Positions 12,290 through 24,117 are shown, counted from the first letter of the stretch. The stretch is DNA of 64,000 nucleotides from Timema cristinae (GCA_039000515.1 JBCFYV010011164.1:44571159-44635158), one strand, 5' to 3'. Notes: generated by a model not told the origin, from the sequence alone. Translations and numbers: made by a program.

Positions 12290-12291
<2 letters not shown>

Positions 12292-12360
12292 GGTGACCGT
12301 GTAGGTCCCCAGTTTGAGTTCTGGCTGAGACTTTGAAGCTTTTGTAGGATCACACCTACT

Positions 12361-12630
12361 GTAATAATAATAATAATAATACTTAGCACCGCGTATTACT
12401 ATCCGTTCGGGAATACACGCTTAAGTACTAATTACGCTAATGAGCTAGGAACTGGGGAATATTGAATATAGAGGAAGTGAACCCACATTTGCGTGGAGGG
12501 AGAGTGGAAAACCATTTAGGAAAAACTACCCCCAGTTCACATGAGTGAGATTCGAACAACACCTCCCCATCCCCAGTAGTCTAGCTCAAAACTAAACTAG
12601 TGCGTTAGCTGACTACGACACCGTGGTGGG
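12361..12630 (-). repeat. SINE-B copy with TAA tail
   Basis: Minus-strand copy: (TAA)n, TTAGCACCGCGTATTACTAT, GAAGTGAACCCACATTTGCG, B box region GAGATTCGAACAACACC, and head GCTGACTACGACACCGTGG. Confidence 0.88.
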
Positions 12631-12739
12631 TCACACACGTACTATAGTTGCGATTTCTGGAAGATGATGTTTTTTTTTTTTTTTTCGGTTATGAAAAGTA
12701 CACTTTCTAAACGAAGTCAGCATATTTTTTTTCTCCATG

Positions 12740-12965
12740 GTTAATTATTAACTACCTGTCCGGACTATCAGTCTATCTACATTCTACACTAATGGAGTAA
12801 GGATGAGGAAGATAGGGTTTTGAGGAAAGAGAACTACACTAGCGTGGGGGAGTGTAGATTGAGAAGAGTGTGAAACATTTGAGATAAAACACCTCAGAAC
12901 ATCTGACCGGGATTTTAATCTCAAACTCCCCATCACCGACAACTTAGATAAGACGAAACTGACAC
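12740..12965 (-). repeat. Old SINE-B-related copy
   Basis: Diverged minus-strand copy: CACTAATGGAGTAAGGATGA, AAGAGAACTACACTAGCGTG, then a tRNA-like remnant at 12,900-12,960. Confidence 0.6.
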
Positions 12966-13294
12966 CTTTTGTCAGCGTGTCTACTCGTGCGAGTGTTATA
13001 GAGTTAGGTTAGTCTGTAAGTCGTGTGTTGATATATTAAGTCGGTTCGTCAGAAAGTTCTTGTTAAAAACCTCTGAGCGTTATAAAGAGTTGCCTTTCAC
13101 TGGAACAATCTCGTCTTCACATGTAAACAAGACGTGTTGTGGTCAGTAATTAATGTTACTCCAACATTTTCCCACAGAAGTTGAAGAGAAGCCTCAAGTT
13201 AAAAAACAACATACACAGACTCTCAAGTAATATTATTATTTCGCAATTCTCATGGCTCTTCGCTATTTCACTCATTTATTAATTGGATATGAAG

Positions 13295-13571
13295 GGTGAC
13301 CTGGTGGTCTAGGGGTAAGGTGTCAGACTTCTGTGCTGGGGTCCGGGGTTCAATTCTCGGTCCCGGCACAGATTTATCTGATTACCAAACCCTTCCTTCA
13401 CCTCTGACAAGACATCTTGTGAATGTGGGGAATGACAGGCCTCCACCGTGGTTCGGATTCCACGTTAAACTGTAGGTCCTCCATTTCATCTCACAATCTC
13501 CCTACCATTACACATTAGCGTAAGTGCGTATAACCCGAACGGGTAGTAAGACGCGCTGCTAAAAATAATAA
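13295..13571 (+). repeat. Full-length SINE-A with target-site duplication
   Basis: Complete head to tail. GATATGAA at 13,286-13,293 is repeated at 13,572-13,579 as the target duplication. Confidence 0.92.
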
Positions 13572-13589
13572 GATATGAATAAAAATACA

Positions 13590-13869
13590 GATTTAAATAA
13601 ATGGCATGGAACTCCGCAAGGACTTTCTCGTCCTATTGTTAAAAAATGGAGATATTTACTCAAAACTTGTAATATATGTGAAACGAAATAATATACACTA
13701 GCAAACACAAGTATAGATTGCACTAAAATTACGTAAAACATTTTTTGAATCCCAGTTTTAAAATTTATAATTTTAATTTTTAAAGAATTAATGTCCTTAT
13801 TTGAATGTTTGGACCAACAAAAAAAGATCGATTTTAGGTCCCCAAGGGTCAACACTTCGTATTAAAATT

Positions 13870-13907
<38 letters not shown>

Positions 13908-14110
13908 GTGTTGCACATCTTCAGGTCATCGCATTGCTATTCAATTGCTCATTAATATATTTTGACCAATAAAAAATGTAAATATTGACTATTGTTTCTA
14001 AAATGGAGATAGATCATTGTCGTAGAAACATTTATCTTAAGAGGTTAAACGAAAAATAACATACTTTTTGAGAGACTAGCTAATATTTAATTACTCTCTG
14101 GCAGTACATA
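13590..14110 (+). repeat. Dispersed repeat 'P', copy 1
   Basis: About 520 bp homologous to 53,290-53,800 over its whole length (GAACTCCGCA, GTAATATATGTGAAACGAAA, AGTAAAACATTTTTTGA-like blocks). This copy has a 30+ bp T run at 13,871-13,905 not seen in the other. No open frame. Confidence 0.8.
13871..13905 (+). repeat. Poly-T run
   Basis: More than 30 T in a row, ending TTTAGG. It lies inside repeat P. Confidence 0.95.
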
Positions 14111-15295
14111 GTATTGCTTTAAAACTTTAGTAGTATCTCTTTACAACTAACGCTCACAAAGGTATTAATATATTTGCCAATATATCAGAAACTGTTGATT
14201 TTATAAATATATATTTCGTATAAAACTTTTTTTAAATAGTACTACAATTTTGCAATGATAAGTTATTTAATATATCAAATAGCTGTGGAGATACGGAAAT
14301 TTCCACTTCTGTAAAGTACCCTAAAATTCATTTTCATGGGAAAATGGAAATATCCAGATTATTTATACTCTTAATCAACGTCTAGATACGAATTTTTATC
14401 AAAATCATTAGAACCGATTTTCAGAAAATTTCTTTTTTTCTTTTTTTACTAAACCACTCTTTATTTTGGGGTTAAAAGGACTCAAAGACAGATGGCATTG
14501 CAAAATCAATTTTGTAGGGTTTGGGGGGTTATGAGACGTCGATATCCATCAACATTTCGGGTTAGATTATTTTTACGGTCGCCATACTTTACCTTTAGTG
14601 TTCGAAAAATTAAAAAATATATATTTTCGTATAGATTTAAAGTTATTGATTTTATAAAAATATGTTTCTTATAAAATATTTGTGTTATAAATATATCTAC
14701 ATATTTGTATGATATATGATATATAGCACCACGTCTTACTACCCGTTCGGTTTATACGCTCTAAGTACTAATTACGCTAATGGATTAGGAATTGGGAAGG
14801 TTGAATTAGAGGAAGTGAACCCGCATTTGCGTGGAGGAGAATGGAAATCATTTAGGAAAAATCACCCCCAGTTCACCCGACCGAGATTCGAACCTCGATC
14901 TCCCCGTCCTCAGCAGTCAAGCTTAACACGGCAAGCGCGATAGCCAACTACGCCACCGAGGCAGGTTACATATTCGTAATGATAAGTAATTTCATATTTC
15001 AAATAGTTTCGGAGCTATTATAAAAAAAATGAGAATTTACACTTCGGACCGGAGCCCTTTCCAAAAACTCCTCGAGGCAACCCTATGAAAACCCTAGATA
15101 CCAAGTTTTAGCCTGATCGGTAAAATAGTTTAGGCTCTAGTCGAGTAAGAAGACAACAGACAAACAGACGGAAATTAAAAAAAAAACTTTTTTCGGATTC
15201 GAGAGGTCATGAAACATCGGTATTCATAAAAATTTTGAGTTCGATATTTTTTGACGATCACAATACTTTTTCTACCTGTAAGATAGCGAGAAAGT
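14111..15295 (+). repeat. Dispersed repeat 'Q', copy 1, split by SINE-B
   Basis: 14,130-14,480 and 15,005-15,290 match successive parts of 25,140-25,940: AATAGCTGTGGAGATACGGA, CATTTTCATGGGAAAA, then CCAAAAACTCCT, AAGTTTTAGCCTGATCGGTA, ACAGACAAACAGACGG, GGTCATGAAACATCGG and GACGATCACAATACTT. No coding capacity seen. Confidence 0.75.
14725..14965 (-). repeat. SINE-B copy inside repeat Q
   Basis: ATAGCACCACGTCTTACTAC through GCCAACTACGCCACCGAGGC on the plus strand, i.e. a minus-strand copy, nearly consensus. Confidence 0.93.
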
Positions 15296-16110
15296 GAAAA
15301 TAAAACAATTATGAAATTGTGAAGAAATTACATGTTATCCAAGCTAAGCCTTCAAACAAAATATTGGGTAACGATTCCAAAAATAAAATATCAATTTTAA
15401 CCTTCTTTTTTATAGTGAGATCAATTTTAGCAGTGCAACGTGTTTTACTGCCACTGCCCATGTTTGCTATTAATTTTTATACAGAATAAGGACGCTGAAT
15501 AAAAAAAGAATATAATAACATTCTCCACAGGTGAGGATGAAAAAAACGTGAAAAGTGTGAAAACCACCTCCACTGAACCTGCTAACCCCATCCTCCCCGT
15601 AAACAGCGACCAAATTCAATGCAAGTATAGCGCATTAAACCTCACGGCCACCGGAGTGAGTGTTCTCAAGGAGTTTATATAACAACACTATGCTGTACCT
15701 TCATTTTCGATGGACATTTGAAGCACTTTTTATAAAATACAAACAACATTTTTTTTTTTGCAGTCAATAGTGATAAAACAATATTATCGGCTTCGTGGTG
15801 TAGTGGTAAGAACACCTGGCTACCAACTTATTGGTCATGGGCTCGGCTCCCGGCTGGTACCATGGGCAATTTACTCGAAAAGGGAATTATATATAGGTCA
15901 CCAGGGTTTGGTATATAATACTAGTTTTAAATAGTTTACATTGGTTACACACCCTAATACTCACTATAATCGTCCCCTCTTCTCATCATGACATGGAAAG
16001 AGTCTCCACGGAAAGGATGTACGGTTAGTACATTCGGGCGTTCCCTGAGCAACTAACTGTACATTAGTATTGCTAAACTTTCCACAAACTGAGCTACGAG
16101 TAATATAGCA
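15296..16110. other. No gene seen; degraded SINE and tRNA-like pieces
   Basis: 15,530-15,660 is a degraded SINE. 15,790-15,870 is a tRNA-like head (GGTGTAGTGGTAAGAACACC, GGCTCGGCTCCCGG), lacking a proper acceptor stem. Confidence 0.5.
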
Positions 16111-16111
16111 C

Positions 16112-16305
16112 AAACATGTATATAATTATTATATATATCATATTATATATATATAATATATATATATATATGTATACATGTATAATATATATTTATATAG
16201 TATATAATATATTTATATGTACATATATTTATGTATATATATATGTATATGTATATAATATATATATATGTATGTATATATTATATATAACATTTTACTA
16301 TATTA
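16112..16305. repeat. TA-rich microsatellite
   Basis: Nearly 200 bp of TATA/TGTATA repeats. The open frame across it (Tyr/Ile-rich) is a product of the repeat. Confidence 0.9.
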
Positions 16306-17380
16306 GTGTTATTTTATATGTATTGATAATGTCAATCAAAAGTGACCGCTGCAAATCACATCACTTGATGTATGAATCCATTAAAAGTAGATCTGGTGAC
16401 TTTTTCTAGTTGTCAGATAGGTTTATGTTCATTCGTGAGGAAACTGTGTCCATTCTAATGTAATCTTAATGGATACAAAAATACAAATTTGGTTTTGTTA
16501 ATGCCAATGGCTTTAAAAATAGTTCTGCGAAAATATGAGTACATTTAACATTAGTTCCAGAAGTACCACACAAGATACTAAATTTGTAATCAAGAATATT
16601 ATATCAATTTTATATACGATACGTCTTCTACTAATGGTTTTCTTAACCCAGAGCTAGAACCCTTATAAATACATCTTTGACATTTCGTGTTAAAAACCAA
16701 TACATTTGCTTAAAGACTCTAAAGAAAACACATTTTTTCATAAAAAATGAAAAGTATCATAAATACCTTAATAAAAATTAACGTCAAGATTTTTCCACTT
16801 TAATCAGATGTGTAAAAAGTTCACTCACAAACAGGTTCCAGATAAGTTTATTTAAGTCTAGGAATATGTTTATGAGATAAAATGATAATCAATCATTCGA
16901 TTCAACCGTCTCCATAAAGGAGTTATATCATTTAATTGTAATCGATAGTGTAATGAAATTTAGCGATTAAACTAAGAAAGTATTTAAAAATCAAAATGAT
17001 CCTTATTGCGAAGGTTATTTACATAAACCATTACATAAACACATATAGTTTAAAAATATGAGAGTTCGTTCAACAATTTGGTGTTTTGTATGAATTACCT
17101 TTATAGTTGTTATTTTGTGAACTTAAAAATATGTAAGACCAATTACTTTGAACTTGAAACAATTTTCATATTTAAAATGGGATATTAACATGTTTTGTGA
17201 AAATACGGTTCGCGAAAATTAGGTGTCCTTACTCATCTCATATGGAAATAAGGACATTTCATACAAAGGATACTACGATACATAGGGGATGTATTAAATA
17301 GATACACTATGGTGAGACTATTGAGAAACACTGGTCCATAGAATTAATATTGACAACTATATACCTATGTATTCATTTCT
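16306..17380. other. No gene seen
   Basis: AT-rich intergenic sequence; no conserved frames or clear repeats recognised. Confidence 0.4.
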
Positions 17381-17386
17381 TTATAC

Positions 17387-17850
17387 GGACAAAACGGCGC
17401 ATTCTTTTTAGTAAGATCATTCGAGTTCTTAAAATAATAATATTAGCACCGCGTCTTACTACCCGTTCGGGTTATACGCTTTAAGTACTAATTACGCTAA
17501 TGGATTAGGAATTGGGAAGGTTCGAATTAGAGAAAGTTAACCCGTATTTGCTTGGAGGTAGAGTGAAAAACCATTTAGGAAAAACCAGCCCTAGTTCACC
17601 CAACCGAGATTCGAACCTCGATCTCCCTGTCCTCGGCGGTCGAGCTCAACACGACAAGCGCGTTAGCCAACTACGCCACCGATGCGGGTATTCGAGTTCT
17701 GGTTTTCTAATCGTGCTATGTTAAAACATTAGTGTAAGTCTAAATTATTTCTTTTTAAGGACAAAACGGTGGATTCTTTTATAGGATCATTCGAGATCTT
17801 GTTTTATAATCGTGCTATATTAAAACTACAGTTTAAGTTTAAGCCTATTT
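17387..17850 (+). repeat. Tandem duplication of about 100 bp, first copy broken by SINE-B
   Basis: Block GGACAAAACGGCGCATTCTT...GATCATTCGAG...CGTGCTATGTTAAAAC recurs as GGACAAAACGGTGGATTCTT...GATCATTCGAG...CGTGCTATATTAAAAC at about 17,759-17,828. The SINE at 17,430-17,690 interrupts the first copy only. Confidence 0.75.
17430..17690 (-). repeat. SINE-B copy with target-site duplication
   Basis: Minus-strand near-consensus copy. TTCGAGTTCT at 17,420-17,429 is repeated at 17,691-17,700. Confidence 0.93.
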
Positions 17851-18550
17851 AATTATTTTAAAAATGCCATTTATTCATCAATGGATTTACATTTGACCTT
17901 CAGCCTATTGATGGTTTGATTCCCACTGCTTCTATAACCAATTCAAGAGGATTAAACTACACGATTATTTCACCTCTTCAAAGAATACCAAAAGAAAGAT
18001 TACAAAATCAGTTTTAACCTCAAATATTTATTCTAGAGCTATAGATTTTGAGTATGTTTTTACAGTGGACTTAATGTATATGCAATAAAAACATGATCAT
18101 GTAAAAGAGTGTTGTGATTAAATATTGGAAAATGAAACACAATATTATTAACCAACAAATATTTTTGCGTCAACTGCAAGAAACTATAAGCAACTGCGAC
18201 TTTCTCCATTATAAATCTAGACAGCATCTTTGTATTCCACCTTTACAAATACATCCCCTTTTTTTAAATGTTGAAAAATGACCGGTGGGGTACGTATGTT
18301 CAAGTACGCGGCCATGGTATGAGAAGAAGAAGATATTGATACAAACAGATTTTATCCACGAGGAAATACTCGGTCTGTGAAGAAAATTATAGCTGTTTTA
18401 AATGCCTTTCCACTGCTTCACCTTCACCTTAAAACCATCTAACACTATAGCCCACATTTTACGGGGGAGTGTTGGTAACTTGTAGCTAACTGAAGGTACT
18501 ATTTATTGTAAACACTGATTGAAAGTCACTAATGTCAACCTACTAGGATT
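17851..18550. other. No gene seen
   Basis: AT-rich sequence without recognisable features. Confidence 0.4.
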
Positions 18551-18551
18551 T

Positions 18552-18770
18552 TATTTTTAGCACTAGTCTTACTACTTATTAGGGCTATACGCTTATGTGG
18601 TGGAATTTAAGGAAGTGTACCAACATTTGGTGGAAGGAGAGTGGGAAACCATTCAGGATAAACCACCCTCAGTAAACCCGAATGGGATCGAGCCACGATC
18701 TCCCCATCATCAGCAGTCTAGTCTATTGTGAGAGTAGTGCCTTAGCCCATGCGGCCACCGAAGTGGGTGA
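18552..18770 (-). repeat. Old SINE-B-related copy
   Basis: TTTTTAGCACTAGTCTTACT, AGTGTACCAACATTTGGTGG and CATGCGGCCACCGAAGTGGG in order on the plus strand; diverged. Confidence 0.75.
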
Positions 18771-18832
18771 AATAATTATTATTTATTTAGTAATACTATA
18801 TCTTCTATTGTCTTATTGTTCTTTTCTATTAA

Positions 18833-19196
18833 GGTTTGGCAGCAGGGAACGCGAGTAATTTTAACAGTTTTTATAGAATTACATTCTGTTGGCCAAAATA
18901 AATAAATATATTCTCCAGTAGCAACATATAGTTTAGTTTTCTGCACATGTTAATACCAACAGATCTTGAATATCTGTCAAGGGTGACCTGGAATGTTATC
19001 AAAACATTTTAAATAAAGAGAACATGTTTTGATAACATTCCAGGACACCCTTGATAGATATTCAAGATCTGTTGATATTAGCATGTGCAGAAAACTAAAC
19101 TCTATGTTGCTACTGGAGAAATATTTGATATATTTTGACCAACAGAATGTAATGCTATAAAAACTGTAAAATTACTCGCGCTCCCTTCTGCCACCT
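18833..19196. mobile_element. TTAA-type foldback MITE, copy 2, intact
   Basis: 364 bp, almost entirely two inverted arms meeting near 19,014 (AACATGTTTTGATAACATTC pairs with GAATGTTATCAAAACATTTT). Ends GGTTTGGCAGCAGGGA and, inverted, AGGTGGCAGAAGGGA. Flanked by TTAA at 18,829-18,832 and 19,197-19,200. No coding frame. TTAA duplication fits piggyBac- or Kolobok-type transposases acting in trans. Confidence 0.88.
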
Positions 19197-19200
19197 TTAA

Positions 19201-19652
19201 GAGTGTGTATGTCCGTCATAAGCATTACGCACTATCTACCATAAACAGAGGTCTGAAACTTAAACATTATAGCCCCTGCGCACGACATGTGCAACTCGAA
19301 GCAGGAATTTTAAAATTTGGATTTGATTTTTTTAAATTAATTAAAAACAAAGTTGGAAGAATTTAAATGAAGAGTTCTGTTTGAAGCCACGGGCAACGCT
19401 TAGTAAAAAAAAAAGTTATCAAACACTTCTAATAATACTTACGGTCAATGTTTGCAGTAAAGAACCTTCTGTAAGCCGTCACTTACCATCACAGATAGAC
19501 TCAGCCTCAACCTGACACAAGAACTCTCTGGTAAAAATCACCAAACTTAAAGATAAAAAGGGTTTTATCCGTCCTGCTCGCTTACATCCCTCGTGTGTAG
19601 ACAAACCTGAAGTTTTATTTAACATCTCACTGCTCACCTGAGCAATTCTTAT
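19201..19652. other. No gene seen
   Basis: Intergenic sequence with no recognised repeat or frame. Confidence 0.4.
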
Positions 19653-19662
19653 ACTAGTGTGA

Positions 19663-19993
19663 GGTGACCTGGTGGTCTAGGGGTAAGGTGTCGGACTTCT
19701 GTGTTGGGGTCCGGGGTTCAATCCTCGGTCCCAGCACAGATTTATCTGATTACCAAACCCTTCCTTCACCTCTGACAAACATCTTGTGAATGTGGGGAAT
19801 GCCAGGCCTCCACCGTGGTTCGGATTCCACGTTAAACTGTAGGTCCTCCATTTCATCTCACAATCACCCTACCATTACACATTAGCGTAAGTGCGTATAA
19901 CCTGAATGGGTAGTAAGACGCGGTGCTAATAATAATAATAATAATATATAATAAAATAATAATAATATAATAATTTAAATAATTTAAAAATAT
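19663..19993 (+). repeat. Full-length SINE-A with long AT tail and target-site duplication
   Basis: Head GGTGACCTGGTGGTCTAGGG to tail, then about 65 bp of TAA-derived repeats. ACTAGTGTGA at 19,653-19,662 repeats at 19,994-20,003. Confidence 0.93.
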
Positions 19994-20009
19994 ACTAGTG
20001 TGATAGGAA

Positions 20010-20160
20010 GAATTGAGAGGAAATAACAATACATTTGTGTAGAGAGAATATGGTGAAACCATTTAGGAACAAAAAAACAACAACTGGGATTGAACCCCAA
20101 ACTTCTTATTACCGTCAATCCTGACATTTAAACCTACGCGTTCTCCGATGCGGTTCTAAA
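20010..20160 (-). repeat. Old SINE-B-related fragment
   Basis: TTGAGAGGAAATAACAATAC, GGTGAAACCATTTAGGAACA and GGGATTGAACCCCAAAC follow SINE-B order on the minus strand. Confidence 0.55.
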
Positions 20161-20580
20161 ATTTAAAAATAGCAAGTAAAGTTTAATTTGGTGACAAACT
20201 AGAACTTACTAGATATCTTGGAAACAAAGGACTGATGAGTTTGTAAGCTGTTTTAACCTTTGGTAATGAATTGGTAAGCACCTATATTGCTAGTAAAATT
20301 GTATTTTTATATTTATTTTAATATAATAAGATACATATGCGAGTTTTTCTGCTGGATTATATAATTTTCACAAGGTTAGCTCTAATATATTATTGACACT
20401 TAAAATTTGTATCAAATACTTTACTAAAAAAAAGTAATATTCGAATAAATTGAGTAATATAATAAAATATTGCGCGTTTGGGTTACATCATTCGCAGCCC
20501 AGTAGTGGAAATATTAGCCAGTGCTAATGTACCGTTACTCAGAGGATGCCCAAATGCCCTAATTGCACATCCTTTCAGTG
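20161..20580. other. No gene seen
   Basis: AT-rich; nothing recognised. Confidence 0.4.
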
Positions 20581-20611
20581 GAAGCTCCCTCCATGTCCCA
20601 CGAATGAGGTG

Positions 20612-20815
20612 ATGGTGATAATGAGGTGGGGTGATAGGAGTTGGGTGATATAGTGTGAGGTGATGTGATGTGAGGGTGATAGTGAGTGTGAGGTGATAGG
20701 AGTGTGAGGTGATATGAGTGTGAGGTGATAGTGAGTGTGATGTGATAATGAGTGTGAGGTGATGTGAGTGTGAGGTGATAGTGAGTGTGAGGGATAGTGA
20801 GTGTGAGGGTGTGGA
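20612..20815. repeat. GTGAGGTGAT-type minisatellite
   Basis: Irregular tandem repeats of GTGAGGTGATAGTGAGT-like units. The His/Ser/Thr-rich open frame on the minus strand is a by-product. Confidence 0.88.
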
Positions 20816-20864
20816 CCCAGTAGAAACTCTTAAACCTAACTTAAACCTAACTAACCAAACCCTG

Positions 20865-20978
20865 GTGAACATTGGGATGATTTCCCTTTCGGGAAAAATA
20901 CCCAAGGTACGATCCGGGAATCGAACCCGAGGCCGCTAAACTCGTAGCCAGGTGCACTGACCACAACACAACTGGGTT
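20865..20978 (-). repeat. tRNA-like SINE fragment
   Basis: Minus-strand tRNA-like block (GGGAATCGAACCCGAGGCCG, then CTCGTAGCCAGGTGCACTGA) next to TCCCTTTCGGGAAAAATACC. Confidence 0.6.
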
Positions 20979-20979
20979 G

Positions 20980-21245
20980 ATTAATTGAAGAATGGTACCT
21001 GGACATGGGAATCGAACCAAAGGCATTTGGCATAGTGTGCTAATGCTCTACCACTGAGCCATCCAGGGATAATCCCATACTCAGGGTCATTCTTCACATA
21101 TATTTTAAGGCAGAGTTTGTTATGGCTGTGGGAATATAATCTACTACTAAGAGCTATCATTACTATCACAACCACTGGTTGTGCTAAACTAGAGATCCCG
21201 GGTTTGATTCCCGTGTCCAGGTGTCAATTTTCAATGTATTCGAAT
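20980..21245. mobile_element. tRNA-like foldback element, copy 2
   Basis: Left arm has CTGGACATGGGAATCGAACC and GCTCTACCACTGAGCCATCC (minus); right arm GGGTTTGATTCCCGTGTCCA (plus). Outer edges are inverse of each other (AATTGAAGAATGGTACCTGG against TCCAGGTGTCAATTTTCAAT). Between them is CATACTCAGGGTCATTCTTC, shared with 34,836-35,132 and 48,557-48,650. Confidence 0.78.
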
Positions 21246-22585
21246 AAGTTATGAACTCAGTTACGGCTAATTCTCATAACTATAATAATTCAACACCAAG
21301 CTTCAACTTTCATATATACGTGATTATATGTCGTTGCTTTCTTTCATCTAGAAAAAATATTAGTTGTACACGTCGCTATTTTGTCACTCGTAGGTGCGGG
21401 GATGTATTAAACATCTCCTCAGAGTATGCATGTTCTATGTCAAGTTTAAGAGCTGCGATTTCATCTATAAATGAGTGAATTTTATCGCACATGAGTGTAC
21501 ATATCTTGAATGTTTGAACATCTATCATGTAATTTTGGTAGGAAGAAATTAAAAAAAAAATAAAACATATCTTTTTGTGATCAGCATTGATAACGTTTTA
21601 TTGTAATATTATTGTTATTTTATAGCTATTGATTATATATATCAAACCTGACAGCTGCAGATCACATGACTTGTCGTATTAATACTGGAAAGTAGATCTC
21701 ATATCTTTTCTAGCTGTTCTCCATATGAAAATGGAACTGTATATGAAAGTCTTAAGGACATTTCTCTCCCTTGGTGATGTCTGTAAAATCCATTTTAGAC
21801 TTGAATCATTAATAATAGGTTACTGCTTTCCTTCCTCCTTTGTGAGCACTTGCGGGTAGCCACCCCCACTCCCTCCTACATACACACACACACACATATT
21901 CATACGTCACGTCCAATATAATATATCTTTCTCTTCTCCGTGTATGTGACTTGCGTCTCACAGAGGGACAATCCTACAATATATTCACACACAAAGGTTG
22001 TTCTAAGCAATGGGAAACTTAATTTACTACACAAGCTATATATGTATATAAAAACAATTTATTTCTGTGGTATTAACAATATTTCTCTCAAGTGTAACGT
22101 TTGGTGGGTGTTTTGACACGTTCGATTCTGATTAACGACGTTCCCTACTCGGAGATTTTGAAGCTATTTTGCGAAGCGGATTAACTCCAGGATGTATCAA
22201 TTTGGCCTAGTCCGATCTAGTTTGTCCTGACATTGGGTTTGAACGATAACATATTAAACTTATATAAAGCCACATGGCTGACTCACTGACATTAATGTTT
22301 ACCCACTTCCAGATGAGCTAGAAACTTGAAACTTGTCAAACTTATAGCTTATAGCCTGTAACTGACGGAAACAATCCAAAAAGTTAAAACTTTTAACCCC
22401 CGAAAAAAATTCAAAATGGCGGAGCAACTTTAAAGTCGGTGTGGACCTTTCTTTGGAAGTCTCTTGTGACTAAACGGTAAGACCTATCAAAAAACGGCTC
22501 TGGAATTACATTATTTTACATCCACTTGCATAGAAAACCCACTGGGGTTTGGGGGCGTAGGCTTCAACGAGCAAAGCGAGTTATA
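21246..22585. other. No gene seen; dispersed-repeat-like sequence at 22,290-22,585
   Basis: Mostly AT-rich. A CA microsatellite lies near 21,884. 22,290-22,585 reads like a dispersed non-coding repeat (GCTAGAAACTTGAAACTTG, GGGGGCGTAGGCTTCAACGA); no second copy found in this window. Confidence 0.4.
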
Positions 22586-22587
22586 TA

Positions 22588-23095
22588 TATAATATATAAC
22601 GCGTTTAATATCTCCACGTAAAAAATATACAGGTTGTAGGGGTGCCAAGACCAATATTTCCACGTAAGAAATGTGGGGTAGGTGGTACCAAATAAGACGG
22701 CAAACACGGTGCTGTATGTACCTGGGGGGAGGGGGGGGGGGCGCAGGCAATACATGCAACACCCCACACAAACTAACTCAGTACACCACTCCCTCCCAAA
22801 GCACACATGATGGTGCAAATGTAAAAGAGCGGCATTTCACTGTTGTCTGTCCACGTGGAAAGACATTACACGTGTTTAACTAGTCATAATTTACTTCACA
22901 TTCCACTTGCTATTTGCTGAAGATTGATGAGTTGCCTAACCCCCAGGTGTATACAGCACCAACTTTGACATTTCGTAGCGTCGCCATTTTGCATCCCCCC
23001 CCCCCCCCCCCCCAAGTTCATTACGTGGAAATACTGTCTTGTCACCTACACAACCTGTATAATCTTTTACCTAGATATCAAAATAACTCTGCATA
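22588..23095. mobile_element. Imperfect foldback element of about 500 bp
   Basis: Left AATATACAGGTTGTAGGGGT...CCAATATTTCCACGTA pairs with right TACGTGGAAATACTGTCTTG...ACAACCTGTATAAT in inverse orientation. Left GGTGCTGTATGTACCTGGGG pairs with right CCCCAGGTGTATACAGCACC. G-run (22,723-22,741) and C-run (22,997-23,013) also face each other. Confidence 0.7.
22723..22741. repeat. Poly-G tract
   Basis: GGGGGGAGGGGGGGGGGG; a mirror C tract lies at 22,997-23,013. Confidence 0.9.
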
Positions 23096-24110
23096 TAAAT
23101 GATATATACATATGGATTAGATAGTCAAGCTATTATTTTTGTTAATTACGGTTATAGCCGCATCTACATATCACCGTTGTATATATATATATATATATAC
23201 ATAAAAAACCTGAAAGGATAGTAAGATGGGAGAAAAAACAACTACTCCGGATCCAAACGTTCGCCGAAAAACAGGAGAAAAGAAGAAACGTAATAACGTG
23301 AAGATCTCTAAGTCAATCACAAGATTTTAGCCTCATCAGCGTATTCTCCTTTGTGCAACTTGAAGTAACTCAATGTGTCCTTTTTCTGCGCGGCATAAGC
23401 TTGGGAGACACAATCACAATTTAAAATCAAGCGACCCAATCAGTGAGCATGCGCCTATAATCGAAGATACTAGCAGAAAGTTGTATCTACTGCTGTGAAA
23501 TGATTTGAAATAACTCATTACATGTAAAGTATTGTATCGTTATGATTTTGTTTTGATTTGTTTCACAATACAATAGTTTAAAACATCCATATGCGATATT
23601 AATCTTAGAATTATAAAATGTCAGAACTCAGATGTTTCTAGTTTGTGTTGAAATGCATCATGGGTCAACATTGCTGCGCCATTCAAAACAGATTCAGCTC
23701 TCAATACTCGGTTAACGTGTGAATCAAGCTTCAGTCGTGCCTCAGGCTTGTTTCTAATCTCATCGAGTCTCTTATGAGCTAGTTGATCATCTCCTGGACG
23801 CCCTTGACCAGTCCGTGGGCATCTTGAAGGAACAAACCAAGACCTGAGCGGTATCGTCACCAGGACAACTGCCCACTATCCCAGCCATTTATGGCAAGCG
23901 ATGCAAGAGTACTGTGAATACAAGGCGCACGCGCATGCGCGGGTACACAGAGTGAAAGAATGCCTGGCCTCGTTCCGCCATCTTAATATTGCGCCTCTGA
24001 AGTGGTGGTAACCGTGCACACGAGTTGCGAACAACTCATCCGAGCTCGGTAATACTCTTACATGAACTGCGGGGTAAAAATGAGATTCATTATTACTTTG
24101 TTCAAAATGG
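23096..24110. other. No gene identified; CpG-richer segment at 23,880-24,070
   Basis: A TA microsatellite lies near 23,179. 23,920-24,070 holds GCGCACGCGCATGCGCGGGT and GTTCCGCCATCTTAATATTG, unlike the AT-rich surroundings. Short frames only; none recognised. Confidence 0.4.
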
Positions 24111-24117
24111 AACATGG

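Noticed and set aside
16116..16409. 97-residue Tyr/Ile-rich frame
   Set aside because: Product of the TA/TGTA microsatellite.
20483..20905. 140-residue His/Ser/Thr-rich frame
   Set aside because: Product of the GTGAGGTGAT minisatellite plus a SINE fragment.
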